From Luteolibacter rhizosphaerae (lineage in GTDB: Bacteria; Verrucomicrobiota; Verrucomicrobiia; Verrucomicrobiales; Akkermansiaceae): DNA of 64,000 bases. Of the stretch, positions 35,114 to 43,952 are shown one piece after another. The stretch is taken from positions 99,804-163,803 of the forward strand of contig NZ_JAPDDR010000012.1 of assembly GCF_025950095.1 (NCBI RefSeq), read 5' to 3'. The first letter of the stretch is position 1; each line of letters opens with the position of its first letter. Made by a program: the position numbers and the translations under genes. The notes under the pieces were generated by a model. It made no database searches. It was given only the letters and a program-made list of their open reading frames with translations, and was not told the DNA's origin.

Positions 35114-37492
35114 ATGCCGAATCCCACACCGAAGGACCCGGACAAGTCCGCCGACAAACGCTCGTCCAATCGTAAGAAAGCCCCGGAATCCAAGCCTCCG
35201 GCGCTCGGCACGGTGGTTCTCTTCTGGCCCTTCCTGCTCTTCCACGGCCTGATCAAGCCGCTCCCGAAATTTCTTCGTTTCCCGGTCCGTTTCTTCGGTG
35301 ATCTCGGGATTGCGGGACTCTACGTAGGCCTCATCATGGGCACTTTCTACTACGCCCGCGCTCAGCCCTTCGATATGGCCAAGGTGGCGGAAATGCCTCA
35401 GCGGACCATCGTTTACGACCGCCGCGGCGAGGAACTCGGCCGCATCCATGGCGAGAAGAGGGATGTCATCAACATTTCGGACGTCTCGCAGCACTTCATC
35501 TTCGCCATCCTCGCCCGCGAGGACAAACGCTTCTATAAGCATCATGGCGTGGACTGGGTCGGCGTGGCACGCGCCATGGTGGAGAACTTCAAGCGCCGCA
35601 AGGTCGATCAGGGTGCCTCCACCCTGACCATGCAGCTCGCCCGCAACAGCTTCAACCTGAAGTCGAAGTGGCTCGATTTCTCGCCCAAGCTCCAGGAACT
35701 CGATCGCAAGCTTTTGGAAGCCGCGGTTTCCTATCGCATCGAGTCCGCTTACTCGGGTGACGAGGGCAAGCAGGAGATCCTCCAACATTATCTCAACCGT
35801 ATCTTCCTCGGCCATAACATCCGCGGTCTGGAAGAAGCCTCGCGCACGTACTTCGAAAAGAGCGCAAAGGACCTGACCCTCTCGGAGTCAGCTCTCCTCG
35901 CCGGCATCGTCCGCGGCCCGAATGCATTCTCGCCTTTCAAGACCATCGACGGTGCCAAGCGCGAGCGCGATACCACCCTTGACCGCATGGTCGCGGAGCA
36001 GTTCATCACTCAGGAAGAAGCGGATACCGCCAAGAAGGAGGAAGTGAACATCCGCCCGGAATGGCGCCGCACCTTTCACCACAGCTACGCCATGGACGCG
36101 ATCACCCGCGAGCTGCTGCGCATCCTGGAGGAGGAAAACATCGAGATGGGCGGCCTGAAAGTGACCACCACCATCGACAACCTCATCCAGAAGAAGGCGG
36201 AAGAGGCTCTCGATGCGAAGCTCCGCCAAGTGGAGCGCTCGCCCGGCTACCCGCACCAGACGCGCTCGAAGTGGAAGGATCTTCCGGAAGGAGATCGGCC
36301 GCCACCGGAATACCTTCAGGGCAGCGTGGTCGCGATCGAGAACCTAACGGGGGCCGTGCTCGCCGTGGTCGGTGGCCGCAATGCGGATGAATCGAAGTTC
36401 AACCGTGCCCTGCAAGGTCGCCGCCAGATCGGATCGGTCTTCAAACCCTTCGTTTACCTCGCTGCCTTCGATGAAGGTCTGCGCCCGGATACCCTGATCA
36501 GCGATGGCCCGCTCTATCGCGGCGAGATCAAGAAAGCCGGCACATGGTCGCCTCAGAACTCCGATGGCAAGTATGGCGGGATGATGCCCGCCGCCACCGG
36601 CCTCATCCGTTCGCGGAACACCATGTCCGTCCGCGTCGGGAACAAGGCCGGCATCGACAAGGTCGCAGATACCGCACTCTCCGTGGGCTTCGAGACCCCC
36701 ATGCCCAAGAGCCCGATCTCTTTCCTCGGCTCTTGGGAAGCCACCACCTACGAAGTCGCCTCCGCCTACACCGTCTTCCCGAATGGCGGCACTCGCCACC
36801 CTCCCCGCATCATCGATGAGATCCGCGATCGTGAGGGCAACATCCTCTACAAGGCAGATGCCGTGCCCTATGAAGCCACGCGCTCCGGCTCCGCATGGTC
36901 GGTGTCCAAGATCCTGCGTGAAGTAACCGAACGAGGCACCGCCGCCTCCGTGAAGTCGCTCGGCTTCAGCAAGCCCTGCGGCGGCAAAACCGGCACCACC
37001 AACGAGTATCGCGATGCCTGGTTTGCGGGTTACACCTCCAGCATCACCTGTGCGGTCTGGGTTGGCCTCGATACGCCCAAGAAGACCATCGACCGCGGTT
37101 ACGGCTCTACCCTCGCCCTGCCCGTCTGGGTGGAGGTCATGAAGACCGCCGACAAGCTCGGCTACAAGGCCGAGGGCCTGAAGTCCCAGCTCTCCTTCGT
37201 CGAGTGCCGCCTTTGCCGCGAGTCCGGCAAGCGCGCCACCAACGGCTGTGAGCTTGATGGCGAAGCCTATACCGACAACGTCCCGGCCGACATCGTGCCT
37301 GCCGAGAACGACCTCTGTCCGATTCATCCCGCGAAGGCCTTGGCCGTGAACGAGGATGCCCCGGCCTCGGAACCGATGCGCGCCACACCCGTCGATGACG
37401 AAGCCCCGATGCGCGCCCAGCCCGTCGACGAAGGCCCCATCCAAGAGGAAGAAGAAGCTCCTCTGAAAGCCATCCCCGTCGAAGAGGAGTAA
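35114..37492 (+). CDS. Class A penicillin-binding protein 1A (bifunctional)
   Basis: 792 residues. A cytoplasmic Lys/Pro-rich head is followed by a membrane helix about 62-80. The GT51 transglycosylase has EDKRFYKHHGVD (Glu136) and QGASTLTMQLARN. The transpeptidase has all three motifs: SVFK (Ser441-Lys444), SRN (500-502) and KTG (625-627, in GGKTGTTNEYRDAWF). A Cys-rich turn CRLCRESG follows, and the tail is acidic with loose repeats (MRATPVDDEAP, MRAQPVDEGP). It makes and cross-links peptidoglycan. The second PBP gene starts 33 bases downstream. Confidence 0.96.
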   Translation: MPNPTPKDPDKSADKRSSNRKKAPESKPPALGTVVLFWPFLLFHGLIKPLPKFLRFPVRFFGDLGIAGLYVGLIMGTFYYARAQPFDMAKVAEMPQRTIVYDRRGEELGRIHGEKRDVINISDVSQHFIFAILAREDKRFYKHHGVDWVGVARAMVENFKRRKVDQGASTLTMQLARNSFNLKSKWLDFSPKLQELDRKLLEAAVSYRIESAYSGDEGKQEILQHYLNRIFLGHNIRGLEEASRTYFEKSAKDLTLSESALLAGIVRGPNAFSPFKTIDGAKRERDTTLDRMVAEQFITQEEADTAKKEEVNIRPEWRRTFHHSYAMDAITRELLRILEEENIEMGGLKVTTTIDNLIQKKAEEALDAKLRQVERSPGYPHQTRSKWKDLPEGDRPPPEYLQGSVVAIENLTGAVLAVVGGRNADESKFNRALQGRRQIGSVFKPFVYLAAFDEGLRPDTLISDGPLYRGEIKKAGTWSPQNSDGKYGGMMPAATGLIRSRNTMSVRVGNKAGIDKVADTALSVGFETPMPKSPISFLGSWEATTYEVASAYTVFPNGGTRHPPRIIDEIRDREGNILYKADAVPYEATRSGSAWSVSKILREVTERGTAASVKSLGFSKPCGGKTGTTNEYRDAWFAGYTSSITCAVWVGLDTPKKTIDRGYGSTLALPVWVEVMKTADKLGYKAEGLKSQLSFVECRLCRESGKRATNGCELDGEAYTDNVPADIVPAENDLCPIHPAKALAVNEDAPASEPMRATPVDDEAPMRAQPVDEGPIQEEEEAPLKAIPVEEE

Positions 37493-37525
37493 TCCCTCTG
37501 CTCACGGATCACCCGGCACTTTCCC

Positions 37526-39250
37526 ATGTCTTCCTGGCGTACCACCCGCAAGATCCCGGCTTGGCAGTCATGGATGCCGGAATGGCTCCGGACCGCCCTC
37601 CGTTGGGGAATCTGGGCCGTGGTGATCTGCCTTGTCACCCTTTTGGTCGGTGCCATGTATTTCTTCGCGGAGGCCTCGCGCTTCGACCTCGCCGAGGTCG
37701 CCAGGATGCCGGCCCGCACCACGATCTTCGACCGCAACGGCAAGGAGATCGGCAGCGCCGGCGGCAACAATCGCCGCCTCGTATCTCGCCAAGACATCCC
37801 TGACTTCTTGGTGAAGGCCCTCCGTGCCCGCGAGGACGCCCGTTTCTTCGAGCACTCCGGCGTCGATGTCCGCGGTCTGCTCCGCGCCACGGTCCGCAAC
37901 GTGAAGGATGGCGATTTTACTCAAGGCGCCTCCACTCTTTCGATGCAGCTCGCCCGCAACACTTACGGCGAGGAGCACAAGCAACTGAAAGCGAAATCAA
38001 TTCACCGCAAACTCCTCGAGATCGCCCTCACCCTCCGTATCGAGAACCACTACACGAAGGATCAGATCCTCGCCCACTATCTCAACCGCATCTACTTCGG
38101 CTCCGGCTGCCATGGTGTCGATCAGGCCGCCCGCACCTACTTCGGCAAGCCCGTCTCCGAGCTGAACGAAGCCGAGTCCGCGATGATGGTCGGCATTATC
38201 CGCGGCCCGCACATCTTCTCGCCCTTCCGCAACTTCAAAGCCGCCAAGGAACAGCAGACCCAGACCTTGGCCCGGATGAAGGCGATGAAGCTGATCGACG
38301 CGGAAACCGTCGACCTCATCAGCAACAGGCCCATCAAGCTGGTTCCTTCCGAACAGCGCACTTCCGAGCGTTCCTATGTCCTCGAGGCGGTGCAGAAGGA
38401 GCTGCAGGACATCCTCGATGATGAGGATATCCGCGACGGCGGCTTGGTCGTGAAGACCACCCTCGATAGCGGCTGGCAACTGCGCCTTGAAACCGACCTC
38501 TCCGAGTCCCTCCGCAAGATCGAGCAATCGAAGACCTGGACCTATCCCGTCCACGCCAATCACGAACCCGGACAGACCCCGGCCTACCTCCAGTGTGCCG
38601 CCGTGACCCTCGAAACCAAGACCGGTGCCATCCTCGGTCTGGTCGGAGGCCGGGACTATCTCGACTCCCGTTTTGATCGCACAATCGGCGCCCGCCGCGA
38701 TCTCGGTGCTGCCTTCGAGCCATGGATCGCTGCCGCCGCCGCCGAGCGCGGACGCATCGTCCTCCCCGGCAAGCCGGTCCAAACCGGCCGCCAGATCGGC
38801 CCGAAGGAAACCGCCCGGATCGCGAAGCGCTGCGGCATCACCGGCCCCTTCCAAGAATCGGAAGATCTTTTCCGCGGTATCGCCGCCGCCACCCCCCTCG
38901 AACTCGCTACCGGCCTCGCCACCCTCGGCAATCAGGGCATGCGCCCGAAACCCTTCCTGATTCAGTCGATCGCCACTCCGGACGGAAAAACCGTTTACCA
39001 GGCCTCCAGCTCGCTCTCGCCCGCCATCGGCAAGGCCGCCGCCAAGGAAGCCGCCTCCCTGCTCGAAAACACCGGCAGCACCCGGGTCTACGGCGGTGCC
39101 ACCGGCTCCGGGCGGGACGCATGGCTCGCCCGCCTCGGCCCCAAAGGCTCCACCGCCATCTGGGTCGGATTCGATCAGCCCCAACGCATCAGTTCCGCCG
39201 CCCAGCTCGACCAAGTCCTTTCCGATCTCGCCACCCGCTTGGGAAATTGA
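37526..39250 (+). CDS. Class A PBP paralogue with a degenerate transpeptidase domain
   Basis: 574 residues. A membrane helix is at about 28-48. The GT51 domain is intact: REDARFFEHSGVD (Glu103), QGASTLSMQLARN (133-145), LNRIYFGSGCHGVDQAA. The transpeptidase half is present but its catalytic motifs are lost. The SxxK position reads GAAFEPW (Ala395, Glu398), KTG reads ATG (Ala525), and no SxN is evident, although the framework around them (TPLELATGLATLGNQG, RDAWLARLG) is kept. So it should be a transglycosylase without cross-linking activity or penicillin binding. It is next to the intact paralogue in one operon. Confidence 0.9.
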   Translation: MSSWRTTRKIPAWQSWMPEWLRTALRWGIWAVVICLVTLLVGAMYFFAEASRFDLAEVARMPARTTIFDRNGKEIGSAGGNNRRLVSRQDIPDFLVKALRAREDARFFEHSGVDVRGLLRATVRNVKDGDFTQGASTLSMQLARNTYGEEHKQLKAKSIHRKLLEIALTLRIENHYTKDQILAHYLNRIYFGSGCHGVDQAARTYFGKPVSELNEAESAMMVGIIRGPHIFSPFRNFKAAKEQQTQTLARMKAMKLIDAETVDLISNRPIKLVPSEQRTSERSYVLEAVQKELQDILDDEDIRDGGLVVKTTLDSGWQLRLETDLSESLRKIEQSKTWTYPVHANHEPGQTPAYLQCAAVTLETKTGAILGLVGGRDYLDSRFDRTIGARRDLGAAFEPWIAAAAAERGRIVLPGKPVQTGRQIGPKETARIAKRCGITGPFQESEDLFRGIAAATPLELATGLATLGNQGMRPKPFLIQSIATPDGKTVYQASSSLSPAIGKAAAKEAASLLENTGSTRVYGGATGSGRDAWLARLGPKGSTAIWVGFDQPQRISSAAQLDQVLSDLATRLGN

Positions 39251-39347
39251 GCCCCACCGAAAGGTGACTTCCCGCCCGCTTTACCCGCTTGCAATGCCCG
39301 TCCGACCGGGAAACAGTCACGCCGTCCTCTTCTCCACTTTCCGACCC

Positions 39348-40373
39348 ATGAATCGACCCATCGTTTGGCTGGCCCTCTTGGCCACCTCCGGTCTCGCGCC
39401 AGCCCAGCAACCGGCCGCTCCGCCCCAAGCCCGGCCCGCCGGTGCCTTCGAGGTGAACGGCATCGCCGCCAAGGTGAACGGCCGCGTGATCACGAAAAAC
39501 CGGGTCGGCTTCATGCTCGCACCCATCTATGCCCAGCTGATGGCCCAATTCCCGCGCCGTGGGGCCGAGTTCGAGCGCCAGGCTCTGGAAGCCCGCGAGA
39601 AAATCCTCCAGGAGCTGATCGACCGCGAAATCATCCTCTCCGAGTTCAAGGCCATGGAGTCCAAGGGCGCCAACCTGCCACCCCACGTGGTGGAGAAGGA
39701 AATCGATCGCCAGATCCGCGAACTCTACAATGGCAGCGAAGTGAAATTCGAGGAGGAGTTGAAGCGCGCCCGCATGACCCGGGACGGCTTCCGCAAGATG
39801 ACGCGCGAGCAGCTCATCGTGCAGGCCATCCGCGCCGAACACTTCTCGGACGCCCCGCCGCCGCTCCCGGGTGAGATCCAGAAAGAATACTCGTCCGTAA
39901 GGGACTCGATCCGCGATATCACCAAGGACAAGATCACCTTCAACAAGATCTTCCTGCCGCGTCAGGACGCGCAGAATCCTCTCGCCACGGCTGAGTCGCA
40001 GCTCGCCTTGGCCGAACAGATCGCTGCCGATGTAAAAGCGGGTTCCGACTTCTCGGAGCTGGCCAAGAAGCACTCCCGCGACGCCTTCTCCGCAGAGGGT
40101 GGCTTCCAAGAGAACGTCCCCCGCACCGATCTCGCCCCGGAGTTCGCCGCGATCATTTTCAATGGCAAAGCGGGCGACGTCGTCGGGCCTCTGGAAGACC
40201 CCGCTGGCTTCACGGTCGTGAAGATCGGCCAGATTTTCCCCGGGCCGGCCCCCTCGCTCAGCGAGGTGAAGGAGAACATTGAGGAGCGGGTCCGCCGCAA
40301 GAAATCCTCCGTTGCCTACGAGCGGTGGATCGAAGGCAAGCGCCGCGCCGCGATGATCGAGAAGAAGATCTAA
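39348..40373 (+). CDS. SurA-like peptidyl-prolyl isomerase
   Basis: 341 residues. A signal peptide (to about residue 19, ending APAQ) is followed by a SurA-type N-terminal helical domain (about 30-165, VNGRVITKNRVGFML). One parvulin domain (about 190-305) has KITFNKIFLPR, GSDFSELAKKHSRDAFSAEGG and the typical DVVGPLEDPAGFTVVKI. The C-terminal helix is basic. A periplasmic folding factor for outer-membrane proteins is expected. pdxA follows after 9 bases; the same surA-pdxA order is found in E. coli, which supports the call. ATG 39348 immediately precedes the signal peptide. Confidence 0.9.
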   Translation: MNRPIVWLALLATSGLAPAQQPAAPPQARPAGAFEVNGIAAKVNGRVITKNRVGFMLAPIYAQLMAQFPRRGAEFERQALEAREKILQELIDREIILSEFKAMESKGANLPPHVVEKEIDRQIRELYNGSEVKFEEELKRARMTRDGFRKMTREQLIVQAIRAEHFSDAPPPLPGEIQKEYSSVRDSIRDITKDKITFNKIFLPRQDAQNPLATAESQLALAEQIAADVKAGSDFSELAKKHSRDAFSAEGGFQENVPRTDLAPEFAAIIFNGKAGDVVGPLEDPAGFTVVKIGQIFPGPAPSLSEVKENIEERVRRKKSSVAYERWIEGKRRAAMIEKKI

Positions 40374-40382
40374 GCTGAGCCC

Positions 40383-41240
40383 ATGCCCCGCATCCTGATC
40401 ACTCAGGGAGATCCCGCCGGGATCGGCCCCGAGGTGGTGGCGAAGGCACTCGACTCGGGACAGTTGCCATCCGGATTCGATTTCCAGATCTTAGGGTCTG
40501 CCGTCGCGGCCACCCCGGGCCGACCGGACGATGCCAGTGCCTTGGCGGCACTGGAGGCCCTCGAGGAGTCCGTGCGGATCCTCAAATCGGACGCCGATGC
40601 AGTTGCCGTGGTCACCGCTCCGGTGTCCAAAGCAACCCTACAACGCCGCGGATTCTCATTTCCGGGCCAGACGGAATTTTTCGCGGAACGCTTTGGCTGC
40701 AATAGCTTTGCGATGTGCCTCAGCGGCGCCACCATGAGCGTGGGACTGGCAACCATCCATATCCCGCTCGCGAGCGTTCCCTCATCCTTGACGGTGAGCG
40801 GGATCGTCCGCGTCGGTCTCCTGCTCGCGGACTTCGCCCGGCGCCGCTTCGGCCGTCAGCCCCGCATTGCCGTGGTGGGGCTCAATCCCCACGCCGGAGA
40901 AGAAGGTCGCTTCGGCGATGAGGAAACTCGCATCATCACCCCGGCCATCGAAGCCCTCAATCGGACTGAGACCGGCGACTTCTCGGGCCCTCACGTGCCG
41001 GATGCCGTCTTCCGGCAGGCCGCCCGCGGCGAGTTTGATGCCGTGCTTGCCATGTATCATGACCAAGGCCTCATCCCTCTCAAGCTCCTCGACTTCGACA
41101 CTGGCGTGAATGTCACACTCGGCTTGCCGAAGCCTCGCACCAGCCCCGACCACGGCACTGCCTTCGATATCGCTGGCAAGGGCATCGCCCGCGCCGATTC
41201 CATGATCCACGCCATCAAGCTGGCCTGCGAACTCGCCTGA
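40383..41240 (+). CDS. pdxA: 4-hydroxythreonine-4-phosphate dehydrogenase
   Basis: A pyridoxal-5-phosphate synthesis enzyme (DXP-dependent route). 285 residues, shorter than E. coli (329). Signatures are TQGDPAGIGPEVV at the start, VVTAPVSKATLQ, the NPHAGE metal-site motif (GLNPHAGEEGRFG), AMYHDQGLIPLK, and TSPDHGTAFDIAGKG with the C-terminal metal His. The shortening falls in the N-terminal half (after residue 40). No other pdx gene is in the window. Confidence 0.95.
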   Translation: MPRILITQGDPAGIGPEVVAKALDSGQLPSGFDFQILGSAVAATPGRPDDASALAALEALEESVRILKSDADAVAVVTAPVSKATLQRRGFSFPGQTEFFAERFGCNSFAMCLSGATMSVGLATIHIPLASVPSSLTVSGIVRVGLLLADFARRRFGRQPRIAVVGLNPHAGEEGRFGDEETRIITPAIEALNRTETGDFSGPHVPDAVFRQAARGEFDAVLAMYHDQGLIPLKLLDFDTGVNVTLGLPKPRTSPDHGTAFDIAGKGIARADSMIHAIKLACELA

Positions 41241-41246
41241 TTCGCG

Positions 41247-42017
41247 ATGCTCTACGACACCACCGCCGATGTGATCCGGAAGGCCCTGAGAGGCCTCGGC
41301 ATGGCCCCTTCGGAGGCCGCTGCTGCTGCCGGACTTCCGGAACGCGAGGTCCTCGCCGCTAGCCGGGGTAAGGTTTTAGCTCAGACACTCCGCCAACTCG
41401 CCCCGGCGCTTTGCCTCAGCCCTGGAGCTTTGGCCGGACTCCCCGGCTACACCCCGCCCGCTTGCCCTCTCGCGGAGGTTCAGCGGATCGAGCTCCCCTT
41501 CGACGACGAAACAGTGAACGCTTGGCTCGTTGCCGATGGCGAGGGCGGTCATCTGCTTTTCGATACAGGTGACGGCCCGAACGACGTCCGCAAGGTCCTT
41601 GAGAATCTCGGCATCGAATCGGTCACCGTGCTGATTACCCACGAGCACGGCGACCATACCGGCGGACTCCGCGGCTTGGGCCACATGGCCCTGCGCATTC
41701 AGGACCCGCAACAGGGTGACCTTCTTCATCTTGGGACCCTCACGATCCGCGTCATCGACCTCCCCGGCCACTGCGAGGGAGCCGTAGGCTACGTGGTCGA
41801 AGGGCTAGGCCTCCCCCTCTGCGTCACCGGGGATGCCCTCTTCGCCGGCTCCATGGGCGGATGCGCCCCGGGCACGCCCTACCGCGAAGCTTTGGAAGCC
41901 TTGCGCCGGAACGTGATGACCCTCCCTCCGGAAACGATCCTTCTTACCGGTCACGGCCCCGCCAGCACGGTGGCAAGCGAGCGCCTCTCAAACGCATTCC
42001 TCGCCGATCTGGCCTAG
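41247..42017 (+). CDS. MBL-fold metallo-hydrolase
   Basis: 256 residues. The zinc motif THEHGDHTGG (His132, His134, Asp136, His137) is followed by LPGHCEGAVGY (His), VTGDALF (bridging Asp) and LLTGHGPAS (last His). Substrate unknown; the pattern fits glyoxalase-II-like or general MBL hydrolases. Residues 1-70 precede the fold and look helical, with AAAAAGLPEREVLAA resembling a helix-turn-helix, but this is weak. It starts 6 bases after pdxA, and its end overlaps the convergent LolA-like gene by 4 bases. Confidence 0.9.
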   Translation: MLYDTTADVIRKALRGLGMAPSEAAAAAGLPEREVLAASRGKVLAQTLRQLAPALCLSPGALAGLPGYTPPACPLAEVQRIELPFDDETVNAWLVADGEGGHLLFDTGDGPNDVRKVLENLGIESVTVLITHEHGDHTGGLRGLGHMALRIQDPQQGDLLHLGTLTIRVIDLPGHCEGAVGYVVEGLGLPLCVTGDALFAGSMGGCAPGTPYREALEALRRNVMTLPPETILLTGHGPASTVASERLSNAFLADLA

Positions 42018-42727
42018 CGCTTCCCGCCTCCGGTCCCGCGCTTCTTCGGCTTGTCGAACTCGATGTAAGTCACCGACTTGGTGCGATACTCCCCACCCCG
42101 GTCTTCCAAGGTGTTGACCCGCATGGACTCGACCGTCCAGCCCTTCCCGCCCGGAAGCTGCATCACCTTGTTCACGAGGAACTCCTTCAGCGGCTTGCCC
42201 TGCTTGTCGTGAGCACGGACCTGCCAGAAGGCTCCGTATTTTTTGTGGACCCAGACATAGACCACCTTGAAGGCCCCTTGCCCGGTGTTGTTATCCAGGC
42301 GGATCTTGTAGCACTGGGCCCCGTTCGCGTTCTCCTCGCCTTCCAGCTTGGCATTCGGCCAGTAGAGAAAGCGCAGGGTGAGATCCTCATAGGAGACATC
42401 CGTCCCGGAGATCGGCTCGGCCAACTTCTTCGAAGGGAACGCCGTGGTCTTGCCGTTCTCCGCCACGGTCAGCAGATCCGCCTTCTCGTCACCCAGGCGG
42501 ATGTGAAAGCGCTCTCCATTCCCGAGGTTGAACTGCATGTTCTCCTCGCGGACATAGAGGCTGATCGGAAATTTTTTGCCACCGCCGCGGATCGAGCCAT
42601 CCAGATCGAAATCCTGCAGGGTCGCGGAGAGCCGGATGCTTTTGATCATCTGGTTCGCGTCCGGCGCCTGCGCATGAAGCGGGGCGACGGCAGCGGCGAG
42701 AAAAGCGGAGGCGAGGAAAGCTTTCAT
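42014..42727 (-). CDS. LolA-like outer-membrane lipoprotein-sorting family protein
   Basis: 237 residues with a signal peptide (MKAFLASAFLAAAVAPLHAQ). The pattern of an open beta-barrel made of curved strands is visible in FDLDGSIRGGGKKFPISLYV, MQFNLGNGERFHIRLG, DVSYEDLTLRFLYWPNAK and ACYK-like strands ending FKVVYVWVHKKYG. It resembles the LolA/DUF-type outer-membrane lipoprotein-sorting superfamily of planctomycetes and verrucomicrobia. Ligand unknown. ATG 42727 is chosen as the start of the signal peptide. The C-terminus is basic. Confidence 0.75.
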   Translation of the reverse strand: MKAFLASAFLAAAVAPLHAQAPDANQMIKSIRLSATLQDFDLDGSIRGGGKKFPISLYVREENMQFNLGNGERFHIRLGDEKADLLTVAENGKTTAFPSKKLAEPISGTDVSYEDLTLRFLYWPNAKLEGEENANGAQCYKIRLDNNTGQGAFKVVYVWVHKKYGAFWQVRAHDKQGKPLKEFLVNKVMQLPGGKGWTVESMRVNTLEDRGGEYRTKSVTYIEFDKPKKRGTGGGKR

Positions 42728-42908
42728 TGGCGGCGCGATAGAATGGCCTAGAAGGGAGGACGGCGCAAGGCTGCGCGGCATTCGCAAAAAGAGCGCTGCG
42801 GATGACCGGGATTTTTCAAATTCCTGCCATTAGGTGCTTGATGCAGACAGCGGCCACGAAGTGGAATCGGCCCACAGCACTCGCTACGCCCTTCCGCACG
42901 CACCCCAC

Positions 42909-43901
42909 ATGAGCCTACGCACGCAGCTAACGGAAATCCTCCCGCCCTTGTTGCCGAGCAATCCGGCCGAGTCGATCAAGGGCACCGAATTGATCCGCTT
43001 GGCGCGCCTGCAACTGAACGGGGCTTATTCCGACGCCTCGCTGCGTTACCATTTCTCCATCATGTCCTGCGATCCGGCCTCGCCGATCGCCAAGGTGGAA
43101 AAGGGCCAAGGCTACTACCGCCGCACCGCACCGGTGCCGGCACTGACCGGCGCCCAGGAGCTTCTCGCCCTCAGCCACGGCCGCCTCGACGATTTCGGCT
43201 CGGACCATGAGGCGGTGGACGCCGCGCTCGAGCGCCTGCGCAAGTTCCGCGCGGTCGTGATGCGCTACTACGACGTCAACGGCCGCTTCCCCTTCGTTTT
43301 CCGCCAGGCATTCGCCCAAGGCTCCCCGCTCGGTAACCTCTGGAAATTCCCGGAAGTGGTGCTGGTGGACTGGGAGACCGGCGAAGGCCCGGATGGCGAG
43401 CTCACCCTCGACCCCACGATGCTCTCGCTCAAGCAGCGCATGGGCCTGCCGCCCTTCCGCCTGCATGCCGCCCGCCTGCGCATCCAACCCTCGCTCGATA
43501 GCTTCCGCGAGGACTTCTTTCAGGCTCTCTCCGCCTCGATCTGGGCGCAGGGTGGCGAACTGATCTACGCCGCCCCGGTACTGGATGAAGCACTGGCTGA
43601 CGCCCTCCGCCGCCTGAATGCCGCCTTCGGCGTCGGCGTCATCTCCTTCGGTCTCACCCCGCAGGCGCTGGATGACCTCCCCCGCCCCGCCAATATCCTC
43701 AACGCCCATCCGAAGGAAACGGAAGCGCTGATGGAGCGTCTGGACGTTCATCGCATCGCCGCACCGCACTCCCGCCAGCACATCGATTGGCAGGCGCTCG
43801 ACGGCCTCCGCCGCGAAAGCCCGGAGATCGACCAACTCATCGCCTGGCTCTCTTCCTGCATCGAGAACGGCCGCGCCGAAGCTTACCGCGAGGAAGCCTG
43901 A
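42909..43901 (+). CDS. Hypothetical protein with a possible winged-helix N-terminus
   Basis: 330 residues, cytoplasmic, no family named. Residues 20-75 (KGTELIRLARLQLNGAYSDASLRYHFSIM) look like a DNA-binding winged-helix unit in which a wing ends at KVEKGQGYYRR. The middle includes VVLVDWETGEGPDGELTLD. The C-terminal 140 residues contain FFQALSASIWAQGGELIYAAPVLDEAL, suggesting an alpha/beta domain, perhaps nuclease-like. The start at ATG 42909 fits the first hydrophobic helix. A glycosyltransferase gene follows 51 bases later, without obvious link. Confidence 0.7.
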   Translation: MSLRTQLTEILPPLLPSNPAESIKGTELIRLARLQLNGAYSDASLRYHFSIMSCDPASPIAKVEKGQGYYRRTAPVPALTGAQELLALSHGRLDDFGSDHEAVDAALERLRKFRAVVMRYYDVNGRFPFVFRQAFAQGSPLGNLWKFPEVVLVDWETGEGPDGELTLDPTMLSLKQRMGLPPFRLHAARLRIQPSLDSFREDFFQALSASIWAQGGELIYAAPVLDEALADALRRLNAAFGVGVISFGLTPQALDDLPRPANILNAHPKETEALMERLDVHRIAAPHSRQHIDWQALDGLRRESPEIDQLIAWLSSCIENGRAEAYREEA

Positions 43902-43952
43902 TTGCATTGACCCTTGCCGCAGGCACGCCCGCGGACATTCTTCCCGCCATCG

